Assembly (NCBI GenBank): GCA_022508605.1
Contig: JAFLUX010000022.1
Coordinates: forward strand, 1 to 34,898
Source of the DNA: Bacteroidales bacterium
GTDB lineage: Bacteria; Bacteroidota; Bacteroidia; Bacteroidales; UBA932
DNA: 34,898 nucleotides
Direction: 5' to 3'
This document shows, piece after piece, positions 23,649 to 31,718 of the stretch (within the stretch, counting starts at the first letter, position 1; each line of letters starts with the position of its first letter). The position numbers were made by a program, and so were the translations under genes. The notes under the pieces are model-generated. The model was given only the letters and a program-made list of their open reading frames with translations, did not search any database and was not told the origin of the DNA.

Positions 23649-23659
23649 CAAATGTGATG

Positions 23660-23693
23660 AAGATAGAGGCCGCGGGGCTTCTATCTTTTGTTT
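23660..23693 (+). terminator. Terminator-like hairpin in the rimP leader (probable attenuator)
   Basis: AAGATAGAGGCC (23660-23671) pairs with GGCTTCTATCTT (23676-23687) as a 12-bp stem with one G-T pair and a GCGG loop. The run TTTTGTTTC follows, starting inside the stem. This has the form of an intrinsic terminator and lies about 10 bases after the expected transcript start, upstream of all genes of the operon. NusA, encoded in the operon, acts at such hairpins, so feedback control is plausible. Confidence 0.65.
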
Positions 23694-23729
23694 CACGGGA
23701 TACGCGTTTTGGTGTAGTATATAGACGTT

Positions 23730-24005
23730 ATGTATAGACACGAATTTGAAGAAGTAGTGCTTCGGGCTGCGCAGGAGCGCGGCTGCGGACTTGCCGGCGT
23801 CGTTTTCGATGATGACGACAACGTGTTTGAAGTGATTCTGGACAAAGACGGCGGGGAGCCTGTCTCCCTCGATGACTGCGAGTATGTCCACAGGGCCGTG
23901 CTTGCCGCATTCGACCGCGATGTCGAAGACTATGCCCTTACCGTCGGCTCGGCCGGCATCAGCGCCTCCGAGGCGGACGCCATATTGAAAACTATAGATG
24001 AATAA
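23730..24005 (+). CDS. rimP: Ribosome assembly cofactor RimP, N-terminal domain only
   Basis: A 91-residue protein, where the family is usually about 150. It matches the N-terminal alpha/beta domain: NVFEVILDKDGGEPVSLDDCEYVHRAV and DYALTVGSAGIS. The family normally continues from GSAGL into a second, SH3-like domain; here it ends after 13 more residues. The stop lies 4 bases before nusA, so there is no room for the missing part in any frame. RimP helps mature the 30S subunit. Its place before nusA and infB is the standard order and confirms the identity. It is the first gene after the operon promoter and leader hairpin. Whether the single domain still works is unknown. Confidence 0.8.
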   Translation: MYRHEFEEVVLRAAQERGCGLAGVVFDDDDNVFEVILDKDGGEPVSLDDCEYVHRAVLAAFDRDVEDYALTVGSAGISASEADAILKTIDE

Positions 24006-24009
24006 ATAA

Positions 24010-25275
24010 ATGGAAAAAGAAAAAGTAATCACGCTCATTGATGCCTTCAAGGATTTCAAGGAGGAGAAGAACATAGACCGCCCGACAATGATGGGCGTTC
24101 TCAAGGATGTGTTCCTGACACAGATAGCCAAGACATTCGGCAGTGCCGACAATTTCGACATCATCGTGAATGTCGACAAGGGGACATGCGAAATCTACCA
24201 GAATTTCGAAATAGTGGAGGAAGTGGAGAATCCGAATGCCGAAATGACTCTGGAACAGGTGCAGGAGCTCACCGGAGACGATGATTACGAAATAGGGGAT
24301 TCATACTCCAAGCTCTTCCCCCTCTCGTCTTTCGGGCGCCGCGGAATACTCAACATACGCCAGAATCTTCAGGGGCGCATCATGGACATCGAGAAAGCCA
24401 ATGTCTACAAGACATATTCCGAAAAGGTCGGGGAGCTTTTCGTCGGGGAAGTCTATCAGACCTGGAGCAAGGAGGTCCTGATTCTCGACGAGGACGGCAA
24501 CGAGCTCCATATTCCCAGGTCGGAGCAGATTCCCGGCGAACACTTCAAGAAAAGCGAATCCGTGCGCGCCATCATAAAGAGCGTAGAGATGCGCAACAAC
24601 ACGACTCCCTACATCACCCTGAGCCGTACCAGCGACGAGTTCCTTGAAAGGCTTTTCGAGCAGGAGGTCCCGGAAATCGCCGACGGACTCATCACCGTAA
24701 AGAAGGTAGTGCGCGTGCCAGGCGACCGCGCCAAGGTAGCCGTGGAGTCGTATGACGACCGCGTAGACCCCATAGGCGCCTGCATCGGTGTGAAGGGAAG
24801 CAGGATTCTGGGCATAGTCAGGGAACTTCGCAACGAGAACATAGACGTGATTCCCTGGTCTTCCAACCCCTCTCTCCTCATACAGAGGGCATTGTCTCCC
24901 GGCCTCGTGTCGAGCATAGACATGGGACAGAGCCCGGAGGACAAGGTGAAGGTGTACATGCTTCCGGACGAGGTCAAGAAAGGCATAGGGCGCAACGGCG
25001 TGAATGTCCTTCTCGCCGGCAAGCTGATAGGACGTGAGATAGAGGTATGGCGCGAACTCTCCAAGGCGGAGGCCGAAGAGGAGGAGGACGTGCTCCTCGA
25101 CGATTTCGCGAATGAAATTGACGCCTGGGTCATAGACAAGCTCAAAGGAATAGGCTGCGACACCGCCAAGAGCGTGCTTGCCATCGCTCCGGATGACATA
25201 GCGAAGCGGGCGGACCTTGATGATGAGACTGTGGAAGATGTACTCCGGATACTTAAAGCAGAATTTGAAGACTAA
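24010..25275 (+). CDS. nusA: Transcription termination/antitermination protein NusA
   Basis: A 421-residue RNA-polymerase-binding protein that tunes pausing, intrinsic termination and antitermination. The N-terminal domain (residues about 1-125) is followed by an S1 domain (about 130-200; [18 protein letters not shown]) and two KH domains, with [28 protein letters not shown] and [21 protein letters not shown] as their cores. A short acidic stretch ([13 protein letters not shown]) and a small helical end follow. By hand count, 19 of its 38 isoleucines are ATA codons. It lies 4 bases after rimP, and its stop overlaps the infB start (TAATG). Confidence 0.95.
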   Translation: MEKEKVITLIDAFKDFKEEKNIDRPTMMGVLKDVFLTQIAKTFGSADNFDIIVNVDKGTCEIYQNFEIVEEVENPNAEMTLEQVQELTGDDDYEIGDSYSKLFPLSSFGRRGILNIRQNLQGRIMDIEKANVYKTYSEKVGELFVGEVYQTWSKEVLILDEDGNELHIPRSEQIPGEHFKKSESVRAIIKSVEMRNNTTPYITLSRTSDEFLERLFEQEVPEIADGLITVKKVVRVPGDRAKVAVESYDDRVDPIGACIGVKGSRILGIVRELRNENIDVIPWSSNPSLLIQRALSPGLVSSIDMGQSPEDKVKVYMLPDEVKKGIGRNGVNVLLAGKLIGREIEVWRELSKAEAEEEEDVLLDDFANEIDAWVIDKLKGIGCDTAKSVLAIAPDDIAKRADLDDETVEDVLRILKAEFED

Positions 25276-28130
25276 TGGCAGATATCAGAATAAGCAAACT
25301 TTTAAAACAGTTCAACATCGGCCTGAGCGACCTTGTGGACTTCCTCCGCAAGAAAGGGGTCGAGGTTGAGGAGAATCCCAACGCCAAGGTGTCGGACGAG
25401 TTCCTTCCCGATTTGCAGAAGCAGTTCGGAAAGGACAAGGAGGCTCTTGAACAGGCCGCGCTCGTGGACATCAAGGTAAAGGAGATTCTGGAGAAGACGA
25501 ACAAGAAACTGTCGAAGCAGGAAGAAGAGGACGAGGAGCAGGAAATCACCATACGCTCCAACACCTTCTTCAATGACCGCAAGCCTTCGAAGCCCAAGGA
25601 GGAGCCGAAGCCCGAGGTGCAGCCTGCAGCCGCCGCTCCGGAGAAAACGGAGGAACCTGCGCCTAAGGCGGAGGAGCCGGCGGAACAGCCTGTCCCTGAA
25701 AAGCCTGCGGAGGAAAAGGCGCCTAAGACGGAGCAGCCCTCGCAAACTCAGGCAGAACAGGCTGAAAAGGTGGAGGAAGTCCGCACGAAGGAAGAACCTG
25801 CCGAACAGCCGAAGCCGGAGAAAGCTGCCGAGGCCGCCGAGGCGGAAGCGGCTCCGACCCCTCAGCCGCAGCCTGAAAAGGAGGAGAAGCCCGCACCGGT
25901 GCAGACTCCTGCGGCGGAGGCCTCGCCTAAGGCTGAAACTGCGGAAGAACAGAAGCCAGCCGCGGACAGCAGCTCTCCGTTCAAGGTCGTGGGTAAAGTG
26001 GATTTGAGCCAGTTCGAACGCAAGCCCGTCAAGCGTGAGCGCATAGGAAAGGGCCCGCAGAAAGTGGATGTGGCCAAGGCCGGTGCCGGTCTCGACCGCA
26101 ATGCCGGCAAGAAGGATAAGTCCAAGAACGCCCAGCCCGCACCGGGACAGGGCAAGCGCAGACGCGACCGTGACCGTGACCGCCTGAAGCCTGCGATGAC
26201 GGAGGCCCAGCAGGAGGAAATGCAGAAGGAAATCCAGAAGCAGGTCAAGGAAACTTATGCCCGCATGAACGAGGGCAAGAAGAACAACTTCGGCGCCAAG
26301 TACCGCAAGGAGAAGCGCGAGGCGGCGGCACAGCGCACCCAGGAGGAGATGATAGAGGCGGCCGCCGAAAAGAAGGTCCTGAAAGTCACGGAATTCGTGA
26401 CGGTCAACGATCTCGCCACCCTGATGAACAACACGCCTGTCGTGAAGGTCATAGGCGCCTGCATGAGCCTGGGACTGATGGTGTCCATCAACCAGAGGCT
26501 CGATGCGGAGACGCTTGTGCTCGTCGCCGAAGAGTTCGGCTACAAGGTGGAATTTGTCACGGCGGAACTCACCAGCGAAATCAACTCCAACGAACAGCCT
26601 GAGAATCCGGAGGATATAGTGGAGCGCCAACCCATAGTTACTGTCATGGGACATGTCGACCACGGAAAAACCTCGCTTCTCGACTATATACGAAAGACCA
26701 ATGTGATCGCCGGAGAGGCCGGAGGCATTACGCAGCACATCGGAGCTTACAGCGTGAAGCTCGAGGACGGCAGGAAGATTACCTTCCTCGACACTCCGGG
26801 CCATGAGGCATTTACCGCCATGCGTGCCCGAGGCGCCCAGCTCACCGACCTCGCGATTATCATAGTGGCCGCCGATGACGCGGTCATGCCACAGACCGTG
26901 GAGGCTATCAACCATGCCCAGGCTGCCAACGTGCCGATGATTTTCGCCATCAACAAGATAGACAAGCCCGGCGCGGACTCGGAAAAGATACGCCGCCAGC
27001 TGTCTGAAATGAATATACTCGTGGAGGACTGGGGCGGAAAATACCAGTGTCAGGAGATTTCCGCCAAAAAGGGAATCAACGTGGACAAGCTCCTCGAAAA
27101 GGTGCTTCTTGAAACCGACCTCCTGGAACTCAAGGCGAATCCGAAGAAACTCGCCAGCGGCGCCGTCATAGAGTCTTCGCTTGACAAGGGACGCGGATAT
27201 CTTGCCACGGTGCTCGTGCAGGACGGTACGCTCCGCCAGGGCGACGTGGTGCTCTGCGGAAGTTTCTACGGACGCATAAAGAGCATGTTCAATGAGCGCG
27301 GCCAGAAGGTGCAGGAAGCCGGCCCTTCCACTCCGGTGTCCGTACTCGGCCTGAACGGCGCCCCTGCGGCCGGAGAGAAATTCAATGTGATGACCGATGA
27401 GAAGGAGGCGAAGAGCATAGCGGCCAGAAGGGAACAGCTCATACGCATACAGGGCATCAAGACCCAGAAGCATATGACTCTCGAAGAGATAGGACGCCGT
27501 ATAGCGATAGGAAACTTCAAGGAGCTCAACGTGATAGTGAAAGGCGACGTGGACGGCTCCGTGGAGGCCCTTTCCGACTCTCTCATCAAGCTCAGCACCG
27601 AGGAAGTGCGCGTGAACGTGATTCACAAGGCTGTCGGTGCCATATCTGAGTCCGATGTGCTGCTGGCCGAAGCGTCCGATGCCGTCATTATCGGCTTCCA
27701 GGTGCGTCCTTCGGTCGAGGCCCGCAGGAGCGCCGAGCGCGAAGGCATAGAAATACGCCTTTACTCTGTCATCTATGACTGCATCAACGATGTCAAGGAC
27801 GGTATAGAGGGCATGCTCGAACCTGAAAAGAAAGAAGAGCTCGTCTCGACTGCGGAGGTCAAGCAGATTTTCCGCATCAGCAAGGTCGGAACCATTGCCG
27901 GATGTATCGTGCGCGACGGAAAGATGCTTCAGAAGTCGAAGGTGCGCCTTATACGCGACGGCATAGTGATCTACACCGGCGAACTCGGCTCCCTGCAGAT
28001 AGGCAAGGATTCCGTCAAGGAGGTCCTGGCCGGCAAGGAGTGCGGTATGAGCATCGCAGGATACAATGATATCAAGGAAGGCGACGTAATCGAAGCATTC
28101 CAGATTGTGGAAGTAAAGAGGACCCTGTAA
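25275..28130 (+). CDS. infB: Translation initiation factor IF-2
   Basis: A 951-residue GTPase that brings initiator tRNA to the 30S subunit and joins the subunits. Residues 1-60 form the N-terminal IF2 domain ([24 protein letters not shown]). Residues about 105-240 are a Pro/Glu/Ala/Lys-rich linker. The G domain starts with GHVDHGKT (residues 459-466) and continues with [15 protein letters not shown] and NKIDKPGA. Domains II, III and the C-terminal tRNA-binding domain follow. The long charged linker is normal for Bacteroidota. It overlaps nusA by 1 bp; 10 bases after its stop an acyltransferase gene begins. Confidence 0.97.
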   Translation: MADIRISKLLKQFNIGLSDLVDFLRKKGVEVEENPNAKVSDEFLPDLQKQFGKDKEALEQAALVDIKVKEILEKTNKKLSKQEEEDEEQEITIRSNTFFNDRKPSKPKEEPKPEVQPAAAAPEKTEEPAPKAEEPAEQPVPEKPAEEKAPKTEQPSQTQAEQAEKVEEVRTKEEPAEQPKPEKAAEAAEAEAAPTPQPQPEKEEKPAPVQTPAAEASPKAETAEEQKPAADSSSPFKVVGKVDLSQFERKPVKRERIGKGPQKVDVAKAGAGLDRNAGKKDKSKNAQPAPGQGKRRRDRDRDRLKPAMTEAQQEEMQKEIQKQVKETYARMNEGKKNNFGAKYRKEKREAAAQRTQEEMIEAAAEKKVLKVTEFVTVNDLATLMNNTPVVKVIGACMSLGLMVSINQRLDAETLVLVAEEFGYKVEFVTAELTSEINSNEQPENPEDIVERQPIVTVMGHVDHGKTSLLDYIRKTNVIAGEAGGITQHIGAYSVKLEDGRKITFLDTPGHEAFTAMRARGAQLTDLAIIIVAADDAVMPQTVEAINHAQAANVPMIFAINKIDKPGADSEKIRRQLSEMNILVEDWGGKYQCQEISAKKGINVDKLLEKVLLETDLLELKANPKKLASGAVIESSLDKGRGYLATVLVQDGTLRQGDVVLCGSFYGRIKSMFNERGQKVQEAGPSTPVSVLGLNGAPAAGEKFNVMTDEKEAKSIAARREQLIRIQGIKTQKHMTLEEIGRRIAIGNFKELNVIVKGDVDGSVEALSDSLIKLSTEEVRVNVIHKAVGAISESDVLLAEASDAVIIGFQVRPSVEARRSAEREGIEIRLYSVIYDCINDVKDGIEGMLEPEKKEELVSTAEVKQIFRISKVGTIAGCIVRDGKMLQKSKVRLIRDGIVIYTGELGSLQIGKDSVKEVLAGKECGMSIAGYNDIKEGDVIEAFQIVEVKRTL

Positions 28131-28140
28131 AGAGCCCGCC

Positions 28141-29310
28141 ATGATTGAAACTACCGATAAACGCGCAGTCTGGATCGACTGGCTGCGCGTTTTTGCCTGT
28201 TTCCTGGTTTTTGTCACGCACTGCTGCGAACCGTTCTACCTCGGGGGCGAAGGTTCGCTGATTCTGACGCGCTCCGATGCCCTTTGGGTGTCCGTGCTCA
28301 ATGTGATACCGCGTGCGTGCGTGGCCCTTTTCGTGGTGGCCTCCAGTTATCTGCAGTTTCCGCTTCACTATCCCGCATCCGTGTTCTTCAAAAAAAGGGC
28401 GGCGAGGATTCTTGTCCCCTTCATCGTGTGGAGCCTCGTGTACGCCTTGGTCTGGGGCAATCCTGTGCAGAATCTCAAGGACCTGGCCCTCAATTTCAAC
28501 TATGCTGCCGGGCACATGTGGTTCGTGTATATGCTGTGCGGGGTGTATCTGCTCATGCCCATGCTTTCTCCGTGGGCCGAAAAAGTGGGGAAAAAGGAGT
28601 TGCAGTTCTATCTTGCCCTCTGGCTTCTGTCCACTGCCGTGCCTTTTGTGCGCCAGTGGTTCGGAGGTGCCGCCCCCGTGATTTACGGCCCGTCCGGAAT
28701 CCCCAATGCCGCGAAGTATCCCCTTTGGGGAGAGGCGAGCTGGAATGCGTACGGCTTCTTTTATTACATCAGCGGCTTCGCGGGTTATCTTCTGCTCGGC
28801 CTGTACTTCCGCCGTTTTGTGGGAGAGCTTTCCTGGAAAAAGACACTTGCGCTGGCCCTGCCCTTGTTCGCAGCCGGATTCTCTATCTGTCACTTCGGCT
28901 TCCTGGGCCGTGTGTGGGCCGATTGCGACGGCACTTTCCCTGTCGGCGGCCCCGTAGGCATGGCTGCCCTGTGGGAGGGACCTTGGCTGAACGACACTGC
29001 GGGCGTGGCCCTCATGACCATATCGTGGATTCTGCTTTTCCGCAAGATAGGCTCCGGCGGCAGCTTCTACCGCTGCGTCGTACTGCCTGTGTCGAAAGCC
29101 GGATACGGCATGTATCTCAGCCACCTGCTGCTGCTCGGGGCAGTCTCAGGATGGCTGCGCAATCTCCTCGGACTCGGTGAAGACGGCGTGATGGGGGTCT
29201 GGACCACACCTTTCCAGATTCTTGCTTCATCCGTCATTTCCTTTGCCGCCGTGGCGCTTCTGTGCGTTGCGGTGCGTAAAATTCCAAAAATCGGTAAATG
29301 GATAATCTGA
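28141..29310 (+). CDS. Acyltransferase 3 family membrane protein
   Basis: A 389-residue membrane protein with about ten hydrophobic segments. The first helix carries the family mark RAVWIDWLRVFACFLVFVTH, with the Arg and His thought to take part in acyl transfer. A second mark is GHMWFVYMLCGVYLLMP, and a later one is SKAGYGMYLSHLLLL. Members add acetyl or other acyl groups to surface sugars such as O-antigen, capsule or peptidoglycan. The target here is unknown. It lies between infB and ettA in a run of plus-strand genes only 4-10 bases apart. A 10-bp inverted repeat plus T-run overlaps codons 7-18. Confidence 0.85.
   Translation: MIETTDKRAVWIDWLRVFACFLVFVTHCCEPFYLGGEGSLILTRSDALWVSVLNVIPRACVALFVVASSYLQFPLHYPASVFFKKRAARILVPFIVWSLVYALVWGNPVQNLKDLALNFNYAAGHMWFVYMLCGVYLLMPMLSPWAEKVGKKELQFYLALWLLSTAVPFVRQWFGGAAPVIYGPSGIPNAAKYPLWGEASWNAYGFFYYISGFAGYLLLGLYFRRFVGELSWKKTLALALPLFAAGFSICHFGFLGRVWADCDGTFPVGGPVGMAALWEGPWLNDTAGVALMTISWILLFRKIGSGGSFYRCVVLPVSKAGYGMYLSHLLLLGAVSGWLRNLLGLGEDGVMGVWTTPFQILASSVISFAAVALLCVAVRKIPKIGKWII
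28159..28194 (+). terminator. Terminator-like hairpin overlapping the start of the acyltransferase gene
   Basis: AAACGCGCAG (28159-28168) and CTGCGCGTTT (28183-28192) form a perfect 10-bp stem with a 14-base loop, ending in TTTTT (28190-28194). It starts 28 bases after the infB stop. It has the form of an intrinsic terminator for infB, but lies inside conserved codons of the next gene, so it would act as partial termination at most. Confidence 0.5.
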
Positions 29311-29314
29311 AATT

Positions 29315-30991
29315 ATGGCAGACGAAAAAATAATATTCTCCATGAACGGGGTGGGCAAGGTTCTTCCCCATAACAATAAAGTAATACTCAAGGATATATA
29401 TCTATCGTTCTTCTATGGGGCGAAGATAGGTATCATAGGACTTAACGGCTCCGGCAAATCGACGCTCCTGAAGATTATAGCCGGGGTGGAAAAATCGTAT
29501 CGCGGCGAAGTGGTGTGGGCTCCGGGCTACAGCGTGGGCTACCTCGAGCAGGAGCCTCAGATGGATCCGGAAAAGACCGTGCTCGAAGTGGTGCAGGAGG
29601 GCGTGCAGGAAGTCATGGACATGCTTGCCGAATACAATGAGATAGGCATGAAGTTCTCCGAACCCATGACTGATGATGAGATGAACGCGCTGATAGAGCG
29701 TCAGGGCGAGCTCACCGAGGCCATAGAGCATGCCGACGGCTGGGAGATAGACTCCAAGCTGGAACGGGCTATGGATGCCCTCCAGTGTCCGCCGCCGGAC
29801 GCCGTGATAGGCAATCTGTCCGGAGGGGAGCGCCGCCGCGTGGCCCTGTGCCGTCTTCTGCTGCGCCAGCCGGACGTGCTGCTTCTGGACGAGCCGACCA
29901 ACCACCTCGACACGGAGAGCATACAGTGGCTTGAAGCCCATCTCCAGCAGTACAAGGGCACGGTGATAGCCGTGACCCATGACCGCTACTTCCTCGACAA
30001 CGTGGCGGGCTGGATTCTGGAGCTCGACAGGGGAGAGGGCATACCCTGGAAAGGAAACTATTCCGGGTGGCTGGACCAAAAAAGCAAGCGTCTCGCCCTT
30101 GAGGAAAAACAGGAGAGCAAGCGCCGCAAGACACTTGAGCGAGAGCTGGAGTGGGTGCGCATGGCCCCTAAGGCGAGGCAGGCCAAACAGAAAGCCCGTC
30201 TTGGCGCCTATGAAAAGCTCGCCTCCGCGGATACGCGGGAGAAAGAGGCCAATCTGGAGATATATATCCCCAACGGCCCGCACCTCGGAAACAAGGTGAT
30301 AGAATTTCACGACGTAAGCAAGGCCTACGGTGACAAGCTGCTTTTCGAACACCTCGACTTTGTGCTGCCTCCTGCCGGAATAGTCGGTGTCATAGGTCCG
30401 AACGGGGCCGGCAAGACTACGCTGTTCCGTCTGATAATGGGCATAGAAAAACCCGACAGCGGCAGCATAGAGATAGGGGACACTGTGAAAATCGCCTATG
30501 TGGACCAGCAGCACCGCAGCATAGACCCGGACCTGACCGTATATGAGACCATAGCCGGAAATTCCGAATGGATACGCCTCGGAAGCCGGGAAATCAACGC
30601 CCGCAGCTGGGTCAGCCGCTTCAATTTCTCCGGCGCGGACCAGGAGAAGCTCTGCGGGGTGTTGTCGGGAGGCGAGCGCAACCGCCTGCATCTGGCCCTG
30701 ACGCTGAAAGATGAAGGCAATGTGCTGCTGCTGGACGAACCTACCAATGACGTGGACGTCAATACCATACGTGCTTTGGAAGAGGGCCTTGACGGATTTG
30801 CCGGCTGCGCCGTGGTCGTGAGCCACGACCGCTGGTTCCTCGACCGCATTGCGACCCATATCCTGGCTTTCGAAGGGGATTCGCAGGTGTATTTCTTCGA
30901 GGGCTCCTATTCGGAGTACGAGGAAAACAGGAAAATGCGTCTGGGCAGTGCGGAGCCGAAGCGTTTCAAGTACAAAAAGCTCATGGAATAG
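29315..30991 (+). CDS. ettA: ABC-F protein, energy-dependent translational throttle EttA
   Basis: A 558-residue protein with two ATP-binding cassettes and no membrane part. First cassette: Walker A GLNGSGKST (residues 42-50), signature LSGGERRR, Walker B VLLLDEPTNHLD. Second: Walker A GPNGAGKTT (361-369), signature LSGGERNR, VLLLDEPTNDVD. Between them lies the ABC-F linker, rich in Lys, Arg and Glu (KQESKRRKTLERELEWVRMAPKARQAK), which touches the ribosomal P-site tRNA. EttA gates entry of the ribosome into elongation according to ATP/ADP. Length and the DVDVNT end of the second Walker B favour EttA over other ABC-F types. It fits beside the IF-2 gene. Confidence 0.92.
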   Translation: MADEKIIFSMNGVGKVLPHNNKVILKDIYLSFFYGAKIGIIGLNGSGKSTLLKIIAGVEKSYRGEVVWAPGYSVGYLEQEPQMDPEKTVLEVVQEGVQEVMDMLAEYNEIGMKFSEPMTDDEMNALIERQGELTEAIEHADGWEIDSKLERAMDALQCPPPDAVIGNLSGGERRRVALCRLLLRQPDVLLLDEPTNHLDTESIQWLEAHLQQYKGTVIAVTHDRYFLDNVAGWILELDRGEGIPWKGNYSGWLDQKSKRLALEEKQESKRRKTLERELEWVRMAPKARQAKQKARLGAYEKLASADTREKEANLEIYIPNGPHLGNKVIEFHDVSKAYGDKLLFEHLDFVLPPAGIVGVIGPNGAGKTTLFRLIMGIEKPDSGSIEIGDTVKIAYVDQQHRSIDPDLTVYETIAGNSEWIRLGSREINARSWVSRFNFSGADQEKLCGVLSGGERNRLHLALTLKDEGNVLLLDEPTNDVDVNTIRALEEGLDGFAGCAVVVSHDRWFLDRIATHILAFEGDSQVYFFEGSYSEYEENRKMRLGSAEPKRFKYKKLME

Positions 30992-30998
30992 CATTGTT

Positions 30999-31718
30999 AT
31001 GAAGAATCTGGTGCTCATACCGACTTACAATGAAATCGAGAATGCGGAGAAGATAATCAGGGCCGTACTTGCCCTGAAGGAGGGTTTCGAGATACTCATA
31101 ATAGACGATGGCTCTCCCGACGGCACCGCAGGGGTAGTGAAAAACTTGCAGAGCGAGTTTGACGGACGCCTGCATCTGATGGAGCGCAGCGGCAAACAGG
31201 GACTCGGCACAGCTTATATCGCCGGTTTCAGATGGGCCCTTGAGCGGGATTACGACTATGTCTTTGAGATGGACGCCGACTTTTCCCATGACCCCTCCGA
31301 TTTGCCGAGGCTGCTTTCCGCCTGCTCGGGGGACGGGGCCGACATGGCGATAGGGTCGCGCTACTGCAACGGGGTCAGCGTCGTAAACTGGCCCATAGGA
31401 CGTATACTCATATCCTATTTCGCCTCGGTGTATGTGCGTACCGTACTGGGCTTCAGGATATACGACAGCACGGCCGGATTCGTGTGCTACAGCCGCAGGG
31501 TGCTCGAAAGCCTCGACCTCGACAATGTGCAGATGAAAGGCTACGGCTTCCAGATAGAGATGAAATATACCGCATACAAATGCGGATTCAGGATAACTGA
31601 AGTGCCCGTAATCTTCGTGAACCGCAAGGAGGGGACATCCAAGATGTCGGGCAGCATATTCGGCGAGGCTTTCTGGGGCGTGCTGAAACTCCGTTTCCGC
31701 AAATTTTCCGGAAAATGA
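30999..31718 (+). CDS. Polyprenol-phosphate mannosyltransferase-like glycosyltransferase (GT2)
   Basis: A 239-residue enzyme. It begins with LVLIPTYNEIENAEKI and has the nucleotide-binding DDGSPDGT (Asp36, Asp37), the metal motif DADFSH (Asp92, Asp94, His97) and the later AIGSRYCNG and NRKEGTSKM. These are the marks of dolichol-phosphate mannose synthase (DPM1) of the type without a C-terminal membrane anchor. It should move mannose (or another hexose) from a sugar nucleotide to a polyprenol phosphate at the inner face of the membrane, feeding surface or protein glycosylation. The frame opens further upstream inside ettA; the ATG at 30999 is the family's start. It overlaps tex by 4 bp (ATGA). 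Confidence 0.9.
   Translation: MKNLVLIPTYNEIENAEKIIRAVLALKEGFEILIIDDGSPDGTAGVVKNLQSEFDGRLHLMERSGKQGLGTAYIAGFRWALERDYDYVFEMDADFSHDPSDLPRLLSACSGDGADMAIGSRYCNGVSVVNWPIGRILISYFASVYVRTVLGFRIYDSTAGFVCYSRRVLESLDLDNVQMKGYGFQIEMKYTAYKCGFRITEVPVIFVNRKEGTSKMSGSIFGEAFWGVLKLRFRKFSGK

Noticed and set aside
25302..28217. A 971-codon open frame on the minus strand across infB
   Set aside because: It runs antisense to a clear infB; its product is low-complexity Leu/Arg/His sequence with no family features. Long antisense frames arise from the GC-rich codon habit of the sense gene.
29402..31018. A 538-codon minus-strand frame opposite ettA
   Set aside because: Antisense to a complete ABC-F gene; a codon-habit shadow.
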